Source: Siphonodentalium dalli
Lineage: Eukaryota > Mollusca > Scaphopoda > Gadilida > Siphonodentaliidae
Assembly: GCA_032622095.1 (NCBI GenBank)
Contig: CP136061.1
Location: 50,413,797-50,477,796, forward strand
Direction: 5' to 3'
Length of the DNA stretch: 64,000 bases
The notes beneath the pieces are model-generated. The model made no database searches. It was not told the origin of the DNA and saw only the letters and a program-made list of their open reading frames with translations. Made by a program: the position numbers and the translations under genes. The number at the start of each line of letters is the position of its first letter. Position 1 is the stretch's first letter. Shown here in pieces: positions 32,549 to 44,399 of this stretch.

Positions 32549-33299
32549 CACATACTCAATTCCACTATTATAGTTGAATTTGTTGGTGCCAAATACTCTA
32601 TTTCCATATTTATGTGGCTATTTTGTGATCACGCATCCCAGTGCACAATAGATAGATAGATAGATAATTTTTTAATGGCTAAAAGATGCAAAATTTGCAG
32701 ACATATGAGCATAAGCATATATACAAAAGAGTAAAACAGAGTGTGACATTCATATAGTATAAATATAACAAGTATAGATATATAAATATAACAAGAATGC
32801 AGCCTGACAGTTCTGTAGAGGGACAAGATAGTGAATAAACCTAGCTTAGTAATGACTACTAAATAGATACTCGTACCTTTATATATATATATACAAACAT
32901 GAAAAATCAACCCGTGCTATCCCACCCTCCTCCCTCAACAGGACTGTCATGTTGCTTAAGAGATACTAGTAAGAGAACCAACAGCTCTTCGCCACCTGCA
33001 TATACACACTGCTGCCATGTATGGCCGGCTTTAGACTGGCATGTCCATGACCGAAAGATGGAATACCTAAATACAGGCAGCAGTGACAATATATGCAGCT
33101 GGCCAAGTACTGTCATCGTACATATAGAGAGGAAAATAGAGTAGTAGAAAAGAAATATACATATCAATACACTCGTCTGACAAGTCATGCCATCGATTGC
33201 CTTCAAGGAGCGCGCATGAAAGCAAGCCAAAGCTTATATTGAAATTGTCCCCCAGACAAAATTAGTTTGGCAACTTTTTGCGCTAGCTTATTTTATTAA

Positions 33300-33532
33300 A
33301 CCATTTCATGATGGGAGCCACGCTGGTGCAGAATTAAAGATCCTGTTCCAGCTAGTGCATTCTCTTAAATATGCAAGGCTCCGTATGGGAGACTTATAAG
33401 GTCAAGGTAAATATTGTTAGTCCAATGTATTCTCTTATACTGCTGGGCTCCCTATGGGAGACTCATATATAATAGAATACACTGGCACAGGATCTTTAAT
33501 GCTGCACCAACGCAGCTCCCGTCATGAAAGGG
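33300..33532. mobile_element. TTAA fold-back element
   Basis: The left end ccatttcatgatgggagc and the right end GCAGCTCCCGTCATGAAAGG lie between TTAA sites. Hairpin cores are decayed. It preserves the uninterrupted sequence gatctttaatgctgcacc that serves as the empty site for the nested element at 10841-11286. Confidence 0.82.
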
Positions 33533-33536
33533 TTAA

Positions 33537-36500
33537 GTGGAAATTTCAATAAGAGTCACAGAAATAATAAATTGACCTTTGTATGACCTTTTTATGATGA
33601 CAGTAGAGTGTAATTTTCTATTTTTATTCAAATGGTTTGATTTTGAGTGTTTATGATATAAATGGCTTGATTTGAGTGTTTATGATATAAAATAGGAAGA
33701 ATAATTTCCTACAGTATTCTATTTCTGAAAAATAAGTGGCATAATTAATCTAAACATCGACTATTGTAAGATTTTTGTTGGGAATTGTTTCTTTGTGTTT
33801 CTTTATCTTCTGGCTAAAAAAGCTTGTTAGAAGCATACATCATGTATTTATGTATTCAAAGTTACAAATCAAATCAAATCAAATCAAATCAAATATTTAA
33901 TGGTATCAATCCAATCATCCAACATGCGAATTATCACCAATTATAACAAACATATAGTAACATTTAATGTGTAACACAATTGATCAACATAATTAGAAAT
34001 GAAAAATAAAGAATATGTGTTTGTGCTGAAGTGGTAAATAGATGTCTTTGATGATTAAACATGTAAAGATGCTTTTTGTTTTGGTAAATTATCTGATGAT
34101 AATATTAAAGTATTAAATTTAAACTTTGATTTTTAACGATGCAATTAATTCAGAAATTAATTTTATAAAATTCAGATGTCACTGCACATCAACCAAACTT
34201 CATATATAGTGGAGTAAAGGATAATCAAATACATTTCCTTAGAGCCAGTATTTATAACTAGACCTTTATTAATACTGACAAGTTAAGTTCTGCAATAGAA
34301 CTGGAAATTTTAATATCAATCTATCGAAGTAACTAAAGTAAATACCTAGTGGTTAAGAATTATTGAGATTGATATGAATAAAATTGTCATAAATTGGTAT
34401 TGGATGGATAACTTCCAAGCCCACAATGTGATTTTAAATCATCACCTCTGTATAACCCATTAATAGCTAAATCATGTACACGTTAAATGCACCACAACCA
34501 TGTTTCCCCACCAAAATCATGTTTTCCCTCGAAAATGTTCACATAAAATATATGTCTGTACTGGCGTGTTTGAAAGTGCAAAAGAAAAGAATAGAAAAAG
34601 AAATGTAATTTAAAAGGTCCTTCTATATAACTTCCAATTAGGTTCAAAGCTAAAGGTCTATTGTGATCGGAGTAGCCAGAATAGTATCAATGACAAAAGG
34701 CCACAACACTAAAATAACCTGGTTTATGAACACTATAATAGCCTGGTTTATGAACGCTATAATAGCCTGGTTTATGAACATGTGGGTTGAAAAACACTAG
34801 ATGCAGGAAGGGAAAAAAATTTAAATAAAATTATGCTTCACCATCATTGACAAATAACAGAATTGTCAATGAATTTCCAATATTTTTTGAAGATTTGAAA
34901 ATTATAAAAATAAGGTAGGTATTTCTTCCCATGAAACTATAAATTATGGAATAGAAGGTGAAAACAAAAATGAGACAGCCATCATAAATATGTTCTTCAC
35001 CACATGACCGCATGCTTCATATTTTAATCATCGTGAACATAAACCAATCATATAACAATTATTATGTGTACCCATACCATGTATGGTACACATAATGCTG
35101 ACGTCCGAATCAACCATCCGTCGTTCGTCCGTCCGTCTGTCCGTCTGTCCGTCCGTCCGTCCGTCTGTCCGTCTGTTCGTAGACACTTGCTATCCGATTC
35201 AATTACTTGAATATTTTTTATCGGATCATGTCAAAATTTTATGTGCATGTTTATGATAACACGCTCCTCACCTGTATAGTTTTTGGTATCGATCGGTTGA
35301 TCGGTTTAGAAATTATTAACACTTTGCATCCGCACATAGTCATGTTCTATCTGATGCCATAACTTAAGTATTTTTTGTCCGATTGTGTTCATATTTGATA
35401 TGTAGGTTTATAATGACACACCCCTCACCTGTATAGTTTTTGGTATCGATTGGTTGATCGGTTTGGAAAATAATTAACCCTGCACACAAATGCTATCTGA
35501 TGCATCTAAGTCAAACAATTTTCTTCTGATATGCCTCATATTTCTTACCTAGGTTTTTCTTAGCACGTTCTTTATCTGTATGGATTTTGGTATCGTTTAG
35601 TTAACCCTTTCTGCTCTTGTTTTTAAATAGAATTCATCCAAGCTGTGTTTACTTAAATATTTTTCATCTGATCAGCACCAAATTTGGTACATCTGGTCCT
35701 CACCCCGAAATACAGATCAGGTTCGAATTTGAGTTTGATCCGGTATATTTTAACAGAGTTATGGCCATTTAAAATTAAAGTGACTGATAAGTAAGCCTGC
35801 ATTGTGAGAAGAGAAGATCTCACATAACACAGAGTGTATTATTGGCAATGTTTAACTGGACACTACATACCATAGAGATAATAAATAACATTAAGGCAAA
35901 GTCATTCCCACAGAGCAGTCAGTTATTAGCTATGGATCAGTACAGTGTATTGACATTGTCAGATAGCAGCTGGTGTTTACAGACTCTGTGTCTTATCTTA
36001 GAATAAAATTAAATCACCCATTGGGTAGTTCCACCATATGGTATCATTGAAAATGATTAACCCTCTCCACACATCATATGGTTTTGATGCTTTCATTTGA
36101 TTCTTCTCTGATTGTATGTACAGGTTGATGGTGATCCACTTTTATCTTGCATGGATTTTGGGATTACAATTAACCCATTCCATAGACACATGATACCCGA
36201 TTGGCAGATATTAAATTATACCTTTCACTTTGAGCCAGGTTCATTAAGGATTTCTAAAAACAGAGGAAATGTTTTATTTTGAAATTCCCTCTATTGCATT
36301 TGGGGTGCAGGATAATAATAATGTTGCTTGTATACTTGAGACTGACTTATTGTATGGGCTTCTAAATCCAATTACATTCATTTATAGACTATTTTGATCA
36401 GTTTGCTATCTCATTTGATATCTCAAATATTTGTTATTGATAATATTTATATATCATGTCATTAACAAAATTAACCCACCCATTCCATAGACATACAGTG

Positions 36501-37069
36501 TGCTATCCAATGTAATGACACTAATATTTTCAATCTGACCATTCTCAAATCCCACCTCTAGTTTTGAAATGCCGCTTCAGTTATCAGAATCGATTAATTG
36601 CCCAAAAATAATGCTAACCACAGTCCACTAAAGTATAAAATTGCCCAAAACCTGTTATTTATCAACATTTTGCACAATGAATTTTTGCCGGTTTGTCATA
36701 TATCTGACACAAAAAACACAAAAAAGCCACTTGATTTTAGAGTTATCCATCTTCATCTGCTATTTGGTCTTCTCATTGACTTTTACTGGGCCACTGAATA
36801 TTCCAGGTGGTTAAAAATAATAGATTTAAAAAATCAATATCTGCTCACTCTATGAGCTTTGATGAATGGGTTCCTCGATTTGAATAAAATATTTTTTACC
36901 CCTGAAGCCATATAAATAGTAACTGAGGGATGCTTAATCGGATTGAGTACCTTTAATAGTAAGGTGTGAATTGTTGAAAAGGTTGGTGTCAGGATTTATG
37001 AAAATAGCTAATCGCTATCGCCAAGGTATGGGTTAAACATCTGCTGATCGTGATCGGCCTCTCGTTTGT
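33537..37069. other. Gene-poor spacer with dispersed repeats
   Basis: No gene is seen. It holds an (aatca)n tract at about 33868-33896, a short tandem of agcctggtttatgaac (34712-34785) and a cgtccgtctgtc tract (35115-35180). A block at about 35060-35800 resembles 45590-45900. Another block at about 36550-36955 resembles 42880-43305, and 37005-37060 resembles 47354-47410. Confidence 0.6.
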
Positions 37070-37073
37070 TTAA

Positions 37074-37311
37074 CCCTTTGAGTGCCAGGGGCCGATCTCA
37101 TCGGCCCTAAACCTACAAAATAAGTCTGGTAAAGAATATAAGAATAAATTATTAAAATGTAAAAAATTGTAAAAAAACAAAACAAAACAAAATTAGGCCA
37201 ATGCATTCTCTTATATATGCGAGGCGACCTATGGTCGACTCGCATATATAAGAGAATGCATTGGCACAGGGTATATGGGTTGATACCAAAATCGACCTGG
37301 CACTCAAAGGG
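37074..37311. mobile_element. TTAA fold-back element, CCCTTTGAGTGCCAGG ends
   Basis: TTAA lies at 37070-37073 and 37312-37315. The ends CCCTTTGAGTGCCAGG and CCTGGCACTCAAAGGG are near-perfect. One complete hairpin core lies at about 37199-37264. It is the short relative of the inner element at 10841-11286. Confidence 0.88.
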
Positions 37312-37759
37312 TTAAATATTGAGGATAAAGTTGTAGGAGTCATCGTAAATCAGGTTACAAAATTGCTTTTACCTAAAGCAGAATATTATATTTCCAAAAT
37401 TATTAGATTTGTTTCCTGTTTGTATTTATGGATATGGTGTGATGTCAGTATAAATTAAACCATGTTTGGTATGCGACTACTACAAATGTCTGAGATGAGT
37501 TCGAAAACCATTTTAGCCCAGATTTATTCAGAGTTATCTGTCTTAGTTTGTTCTCTAGTTAATTTTTCCAATTTATTAATGTGTCATTGTTAAATATAGA
37601 CTGGTATGCAGCTTAATGCTATCTTAATATTTTAATAATATCTTCATCAAGTTTGAAAACAAGTGGTGTCTGACTTTCCCAGACAAGAGTTTTGGTTCCA
37701 ACAAATCCAATTGCCAGTAATTAAATGTTGTCCAAACTCTTAACTCCTTAGCAAGAGAA

Positions 37760-38185
37760 CAAGCCTGTATATAGTGTGTCTAACAGTGCAGAATAAGGTC
37801 CCCAGATGGTGAATTTAGTGACGCTATCCCACAGCAGGCTAGCATCACCAAATTCACCCTCTCGGACCCTCGTTCTGCTTAGGCCTCAACTGCTATGGAA
37901 CCTAGGATCAGATTGAAGTTCCCAAGTTGAAGTCGGTATGTCACCCATTAATCACCTCGATTTTATCTTCTGCAAATTAGGATAGAAACTTAACAGAATG
38001 GAAAAAGTAGCTAAAACAATGTTAATTTGACACTATAGATACTTCCGAGACGATGAGGCCAAAGCAGAATGAGGTCCCCAGAAGGAGAATTTGGTGATGC
38101 AAGCCCATCTTGCGGGGTAGCATCACTAAATTCACCCTCTGGGGACCACATTCTGCAAATGTCAGACACACTATATCCAGACTTG
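37760..38185. mobile_element. hAT-like MITE, long form, degenerate
   Basis: The ends are caagcctgtatatag and ctatatccagacttg. Both stem-loops and the central segment with atgaggcc are present. No target duplication remains. Confidence 0.78.
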
Positions 38186-40450
38186 ATGGCTGTTGATAAT
38201 CGAGGTATTTAATTTTATGGTTTCTGTTATTAATTCTTTTCAGTGAACTATAATGTCACCCTTATACTTAGACTTGCTATTTGGTTAGTGCTATTGGTTG
38301 TAACTTGTTTTCTTCGTTGCCATGTCTCACATTTTCGCTGCTGGTAGATTTGTTTTGTTGTTTGATATTTATTGTATGCAATTGGTTTGGTTCAGAGACA
38401 CTGAGTGACAAACTCTACATCATCTTAATTACACATCGTCTGCAGTCATTTTCACTGTCGAGATATATAAATATAAATTTTAATTTTGTTTTCACCACAA
38501 ATGAGCCACCATGAACAGGTTTTAATTATTGATTATAAAATGTGATAAATATGTCGGGTACCAGGGTCAGTGTCTCAAGAGAAACTGTTATTTACCTAAT
38601 AGGACTGAATAGGACCATAAGGCATTTATTTTTTATTACTTGGATTACGGATTTCCCTACCCAAAAAAAAGCCGTTAAGAAAAATAAAATTTTTAGCCTC
38701 TTGGCAATCATTATCGTATTGAATGTTAATGAAAACATGACAGACTTTGATATTAGCGATATTTTTTCATCTGTCAGTATCTTGCTTTAAAGACACATCC
38801 AAATAAAAAAAAATATTTTTGCCTATGCAAGTGGACAATGGCAAAGCATAGCTATAGGTGATATTATACAGTAGTTATTTTATTTCTCCCGACCCTATAT
38901 TTTGGCAATTTAAATTTAAAATAAAATTATACAGATTGTTTTTTTGTTTTTTTTTCCCTCCCACCTCCCCTACCTTTATTTTTTTCCCTCCCACCTCCCC
39001 TACCTTTATTTTTTTCCCTCCCACCTCCCCCTACCTTTTAGCCAAAACAATCTGTAAACCAAGTATTACAGAATAAAATGCCTCACAATCATGAAAGTTT
39101 ATTATTGATTCAATATTCTAAATCTTTTCGGATTATGTCAGTCACAATTTTATTATCTCCAAACTTTTGAACACCGATACATGTATGTTATCACACAATC
39201 TTTCACTGGTACATCTGGCATGACATGTTCAAACATGTCCACTGAAGATTAAATTAATCCATTATGTTGTGATATTATACCCTAAAAAAAATGCTCCCGC
39301 CACCCATCAGTGTCAGACAGACTCACAATCACTGACGATCACTTAAGACATTTACTAAAGGAATAGTTGTAAACTGAAACATGCCTCATTTGATTTGTTG
39401 ATATGGCCAAAAAAAAAAAACTCTTTGTTTCCAATACCCAAAAGCAAAAATAAGTACTTACTGCAGAGTGAATGAATTCAAGGGACAACATGTTTTTATC
39501 AAACGCTTGGCCTCAGTTTCAATACACATGGATCTAGCATATTTCATGGGACCGTAACTATGCTATTATATCGCTTCAGCTGAAAGGTTTTTTTTTTTTT
39601 AATTTGCACAGACAAAAAAAAATCCTGTCTGCCTGTCTGGAAAATTTTCCCAATGTTATCGGAAACAGACAAGTTTTTTGTTTTGGCCTATGTATACACA
39701 AGAACGTAGACCATGAGTTATCTGCTGGTCTGGCTCAGTTTCCATCTTTTGTTCATTTGTATTTCCTGGAAACTCCTTCACTTACTGAACATATTCTTTG
39801 TAAAATATGCACAAATTGTGTGTGATTACTATTGAGGAGACTCGCACGGAAGTCAATACTTACCTGGACATACACAGAACGACACATGTTTTAATGTATG
39901 TTGATAAGGACCAAGTGCCATATCAACAAACCCATTAACACGCGTGTCAGTCTGTATTTATTACACACCACCGATCCTAGAATCCATTAATCAAAAATAA
40001 AGACTTGCCAGGTTTATTCAGAGCTTGTTTTGTCATGTGTGGGTATGCTTTTATTTTTGTAGTTCCAATTTCATGGTCGAGGCATCAATGGAATACATAT
40101 CACCCACATGGATTTGAAAATGCAACACTGTTTATTTACAGTCATTCATCCGGAACTTGTTCACTGGTAAACAAACGAGAATGATTTTGCCAACGAGAGT
40201 CATTTTGTTTAATTTATACAAACCAATGGTGTTGTGTTCTGGCAATTTTGAATCAAAATTTATTGAAATACCTCCTTTGAGAAATTTATTTGCTATGAGC
40301 CGTAACATACTTGTAGTGAGTCAAATCAAATTCAAATGTACAGATAGCTATATTTAATATTTATGTATGAGAGATCTGGATATATTTTGTAAAAGATTAT
40401 TAATATATGTGTGTTATATATTTTGAGTATTATAGAATTTATGTGTTTAA
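38186..40450. other. Spacer, no gene seen
   Basis: It contains a threefold repeat of tttccctcccacctccccta (about 38950-39035) and a short AGGCCAA-type fold-back (about 39404-39690). Homopolymer tracts are present. ORFs here lack splice context or domain signals. Confidence 0.45.
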
Positions 40451-40479
40451 GTTTGGATATAACTTTTCACACATTGGTG

Positions 40480-40850
40480 ATGTATACCATGCTGGTCCAA
40501 TATATAACAACCCAATATAGTTTATCTGCTGGTCCAATATATAACAACCCAATAGTTTATCTGCTGGTCCAATATATAACAACCCAATAGAGTCTGTTAC
40601 ACACATTTTGGTCCAATATATAACAACCCAATAGAGTTTATCTGCTGGTCCAATATATAACAACCCTATAGAGTCTGTTACACATGATGGTCCAATATAT
40701 AACAACCCCATATAGTCTGTTACACATGCTGGTCCAATATATAGCAACCCAATAGTTTATCTGATGGTCCAATATATAACAACCCTATAGAGTCTGTTAC
40801 ACATGCTGGTCCAATATATAACAACCCAATAGAGTCCATTACACAATGTA
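40480..40850. repeat. Minisatellite, about 37-41 bp unit
   Basis: About ten imperfect copies of gctggtccaatatataacaa followed by cccaatagagt. Alternating endings give length variants. Confidence 0.85.
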
Positions 40851-40891
40851 TGCCAGTTAGTTAGACATTTCAGGATTTTTGCTCAAGTTAA

Positions 40892-41075
40892 CCCTTCATG
40901 ATCTGAGCTGTGCTGGTGCAGCATTAAAGATCTTGTGCCAGTGCATTCTCTTATATATGCGAGTTTGCCCATAGGTCGCCTCGCATATATAAGAAAATGC
41001 ATTGGCCTAACAATTTTTTTATATATAATGTATTTTAACCCTTTCATGACTGAAACTGTGCTGGTTCAGCATTAA
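40892..41075. mobile_element. TTAA fold-back fragments, interrupted
   Basis: Two successive left ends (CCCTTCATGATCTGAG at 40892 and CCCTTTCATGACTGAAACTG at 41039) and one hairpin core (about 40938-41007). The second is cut at its internal TTAA by the element at 41076. Confidence 0.65.
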
Positions 41076-41421
41076 CCCTTTACCCAACAAAACGGTCTGT
41101 CTCAATAGAACCATACAAATATGGATATCATTGGAACCGGCTCCTTGGCCACATTGTGATAGTTACAGTAATGCCCTGTGCCAATGCATTCTCTTATATA
41201 TGCGAGTCGACCATAGGTCGCCTCGCATATATAAGAGAATGCATTGGCCTAAAAAAAAAAATTGTTAACACTTTTTACCATTTTTTCTTACATTCTTTAA
41301 CAATTTTATAATTTTTAATGTGTTAAGCCAATGCATTCTCTTATATATGCGAGGCAACCTATGGTCGACTCGCATATATAAGAGAATGCATTGGCACAGG
41401 GCCCTTCTGTTGGGTAAAGGG
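41076..41421. mobile_element. TTAA fold-back element, CCCTTTACCCAACA ends
   Basis: TTAA lies at 41072-41075 and 41422-41425. It has two hairpin cores (about 41182-41250 and 41330-41397). It is inserted at the TTAA of cagcattaaagatc in a sister element. The sister's first 37 bp are repeated immediately after the insertion. Confidence 0.88.
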
Positions 41422-41425
41422 TTAA

Positions 41426-41665
41426 CCCTTTCATGACTGAAACTGCTGGTTCAGCATTAAAGATCATTTGCCAGTGCATTCTCTTATGTACTATGAGTCT
41501 CCCACAGGGAGCATCTCATATATTAGAGAATGCACTGGCTTACAAGGTCAATGTAAACATTGTTAGGCCAATGGATTCTCTTATATATGGGAGACTCGCA
41601 TATATAAGGGAATGCATTGGCACAAGGTTTCTGCAAAATTTCAGGAAGCTCCAGTCATAGAAGGG
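41426..41665. mobile_element. TTAA fold-back element, CCCTTTCATGACTGAAACTG end
   Basis: The left TTAA is shared with the preceding element and the right flank is ctaa. Two decayed hairpin cores and the right end GAAGCTCCAGTCATAGAAGG are present. Confidence 0.75.
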
Positions 41666-41689
41666 CTAATGATTTATTGTTTGCCTACA

Positions 41690-41943
41690 CAAGCCTTGAA
41701 ATAGTGTGTCCGTCATTTGCAGAATGAGGTCCCCAGAGGGTGAATTTAGTGATGCTACCCCGCATAGCAGGCTAGCATCACCAAATTCACCCTCTGGGAA
41801 CCTCATTCTGCTAAGGTGTAAGCAGAATGAGGCCCCCAGAGGGTGAATTTGGTGATGCTAGCCCATTATGCGGGGTAGCATCACTAAATTCACCATCTGG
41901 GGACCTCATTCTGCAAATGACAGACACCCTATTTCAAGGCTTG
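41690..41943. mobile_element. hAT-like palindromic MITE, complete
   Basis: It has CAAGCCTTG...CAAGGCTTG ends, two stem-loops, and an exact 8-bp duplication TGCCTACA (41682-41689 and 41944-41951). Confidence 0.92.
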
Positions 41944-42315
41944 TGCCTACATGTAGATCGGCGTTCGACTCAAATTTCTAGACCGAACTTTTTTCTTCTG
42001 AGTCAAATAACAGAATGCATACACGTAGGAATTTCATGCGAAAAATATTGATCGCTCATTAATGAAACCCACCAATGATACTGTTGATAAGGATAACCAA
42101 TCAGTGGCCTTATACTAATTTACTAAGGCTAAGCCAAATCAGCAGAGCTGTATTTAATTAAAGTGACGTGTTCAAATCAGTTCAAATAGCCAAATTATGA
42201 TTCAATCCAAAGGCTTTCATACTCTATTTGCGAATTGTGTATTTTGTAAACAAATTGTACAATTGTTGCTGAAATAGATTTGAATGGCATTGAATTCTAT
42301 CAGATCTGATGTCTG

Positions 42316-42572
42316 AATCCTGAGTTATATCCGACCTCTGTGAACCCTGAGTTATATCCGACCTCTGTGAACCCCGAGTTATATCCGACCTCTGTGAACC
42401 CTGAGTTATATCCGACCTCTGTGAACCCTCAGTTATATCCGACCTCTGTGAACCCTCAGTTATATCCGACCTCTGAACCCTGAGTTATATCTGACCTCTG
42501 TGAACCCTCAGTTATATCCGACCTCTGTGAACCCTCAGTTATATCCGACCTCTGTGAACCCTCAGTTATATC
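42316..42572. repeat. 27-bp minisatellite
   Basis: Nine to ten copies of ccctgagttatatccgacct followed by ctgtgaa. Few substitutions occur (gag/cag) and there is one deletion. Confidence 0.9.
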
Positions 42573-42600
42573 CAGACTTGAATGTGTTATGAATAATAAC

Positions 42601-42715
42601 CATCATATCATGTATATCATGCTGTTAGTTTACTATGACGTCATCATATCATGTATATCATGCTGTTAGTTTACTATGACGTCATCATATCATGTATATC
42701 ATGCTGTTAGTTTAC
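42601..42715. repeat. 41-bp minisatellite, three copies
   Basis: Identical units of catcatatcatgtatatcat followed by gctgttagtttactatgacg and one base. Confidence 0.9.
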
Positions 42716-42848
42716 CTTTTCCATACTCATTTCCATACACCTATGTGCCATGTGGTGTAATACCTCATCTACTTTGTAAATCCATAAATTGCATTTGCTC
42801 TAGTTCTCAAGCTTTGTCATCACATGGCCTAATTGCTGAAACAACATT

Positions 42849-43310
42849 AACCCTTTCAGTGCCAAGTCCGATTTTTCAAATTTATTGATTATAATAATGT
42901 GATACATTGATGGAAAGAGCTCTAACATATTCCAACAACAACATTTCTTCAACAGACGCTTTATAGTTATCAGAATCTATTAATTACCAAAAAATAATGC
43001 TAACGACTGTCAACTGTAGTATAAAATTTTCCAAAATGTGTTATATACCAACCTTTTGTTCAATGCAATTTTGTGTCAAGAGTATGTCGGTTGGCTCATC
43101 GATTATTTTCTAGGCCGCCAAATATTTCGGGTGGGGGGGGGGGGGGGGGGGAGGGAAATAACAGATTTCAAAAATTAATATCTTTTAACTCTGAGCTTTG
43201 ATGGGTGGGTTCCTCCTCGACTTGAGTAAAAATATTTTTTACCCCGAAGCCAAAGAAATAGTAATTTAGGAGCGATAATTCGGATTATGTATCTTTAATA
43301 TAACTATTAG
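42849..43310. repeat. Dispersed repeat, second copy of 36550-36955
   Basis: It shares blocks such as ttatcagaatc.attaatt, aaaaataatgctaac, gagctttgatg.gtggg and aaatattttttacccc with the copy near 36600. It begins with a TTAA-type end (ccctttcagtgcca). A poly-G tract lies at about 43133-43151. Confidence 0.7.
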
Positions 43311-43435
43311 TGTATTTGTATTTTCAGGCGAAGGCTTTTTCATGTCAACTGATGAACACAATGTTTATTATGTTAATGTTATGATCGTTCGTGCGATGCT
43401 TAATGTAATTTTAAGTTTATTCCTGGAAATCTTAA

Positions 43436-43660
43436 CCCTTTCATGATGGGAGCTGCACTAGTGCAGCAATAATGATCCTGTGCCATTGGGAGCCTCGCAT
43501 ATATAAGAGAATGCACTGGCGTACAAGGTCAAGGTAAATATTGTTAGGCTAATGTATTCTCTTATATATGCGAGGCTCCCTATGGGACACTCATATATAT
43601 TAGAGAATGCATTGGCACAGGGTTTTTGCAAAATTTCAGGAAGCTACAGTCATGAAAGGG
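43436..43660. mobile_element. TTAA fold-back element
   Basis: TTAA lies at 43432-43435 and 43661-43664. The ends are CCCTTTCATGATGGGAGC and GCTACAGTCATGAAAGGG. The first hairpin is halved; the second is at about 43550-43618. Confidence 0.85.
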
Positions 43661-43859
43661 TTAATTAATGCCAACATGGAAAAATTATTTCCCATTTTGT
43701 ATATCACAAGGGTCTTAAGCCGAGTTGAGATGACAGCATTGTGTTGCGTTGGAATGTTATCTTGTCTGCATTTGTTTTTCACAGGCATGGAAAGCACTAT
43801 AACACAGAGCTGTCTATTGAAGATGTAATTTTAAATACACCCTTGGCAGCAGATATATT

Positions 43860-44085
43860 TTAATATTTTTTTTTTGGCAAAACAAGTCAAATTTCCACCA
43901 GTAATTCCCATGCAAGTTTGGTAAAATTTGGAAGGCGACTTCATTATCGCCTTGCGTACATCCGAGGGCGAAGCCACCGACTTGAAGGTGAGAACTTTGC
44001 CCCAGTCACCTCCTAGCTTGGGGCCTGCCTTGGCCATTATTTCAAAATATTTCCTTACCTGATCCATCCATTGTTCAGTAGCACA
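43860..44085 (-). pseudogene. Possible minus-strand coding fragment, unrecognised
   Basis: On the minus strand an open stretch encodes EQWMDQVRKYFEIMAKAGPK, then DWGKVLTF, SVASPSDVRKAI and KSPSKFYQ. It is clearly richer in G+C than its surroundings and looks protein-like, unlike most ORFs here. No start, no convincing splice sites in the right places and no recognised family. It may be an exon, a captured gene fragment or a pseudogene piece. Confidence 0.3.
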
Positions 44086-44399
44086 GTGTGTGGGATATGT
44101 TATTTATTTATTTTCCGTAACGTTGTGACTTCATATGGATGGGGTGGGAACATAGTATTTGCTGGTAGAAATGCATCTACCAATTATTTTCTAGCCGTTT
44201 TGCACTATTCTCTGAAAAGCATTTAATCGATTATTTTTCTTGTTAGTTGTATGCATAACGAATATGCACCATTATGTTATTAGTTATCAATAATAAATGT
44301 CTGATGTGATTTTCCTTTATTATCTGACACCTTAGGGGAAACTCACTGTATATATGTTGTGTATGGGTACTACAAAACAATCATGCCATCCATTTATAA

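Noticed and set aside
35115-35180. CGTC-rich tract as a regulatory or telomeric repeat
   Set aside because: It is a simple gtcc/gtct microsatellite inside a dispersed repeat. It does not match telomere units.
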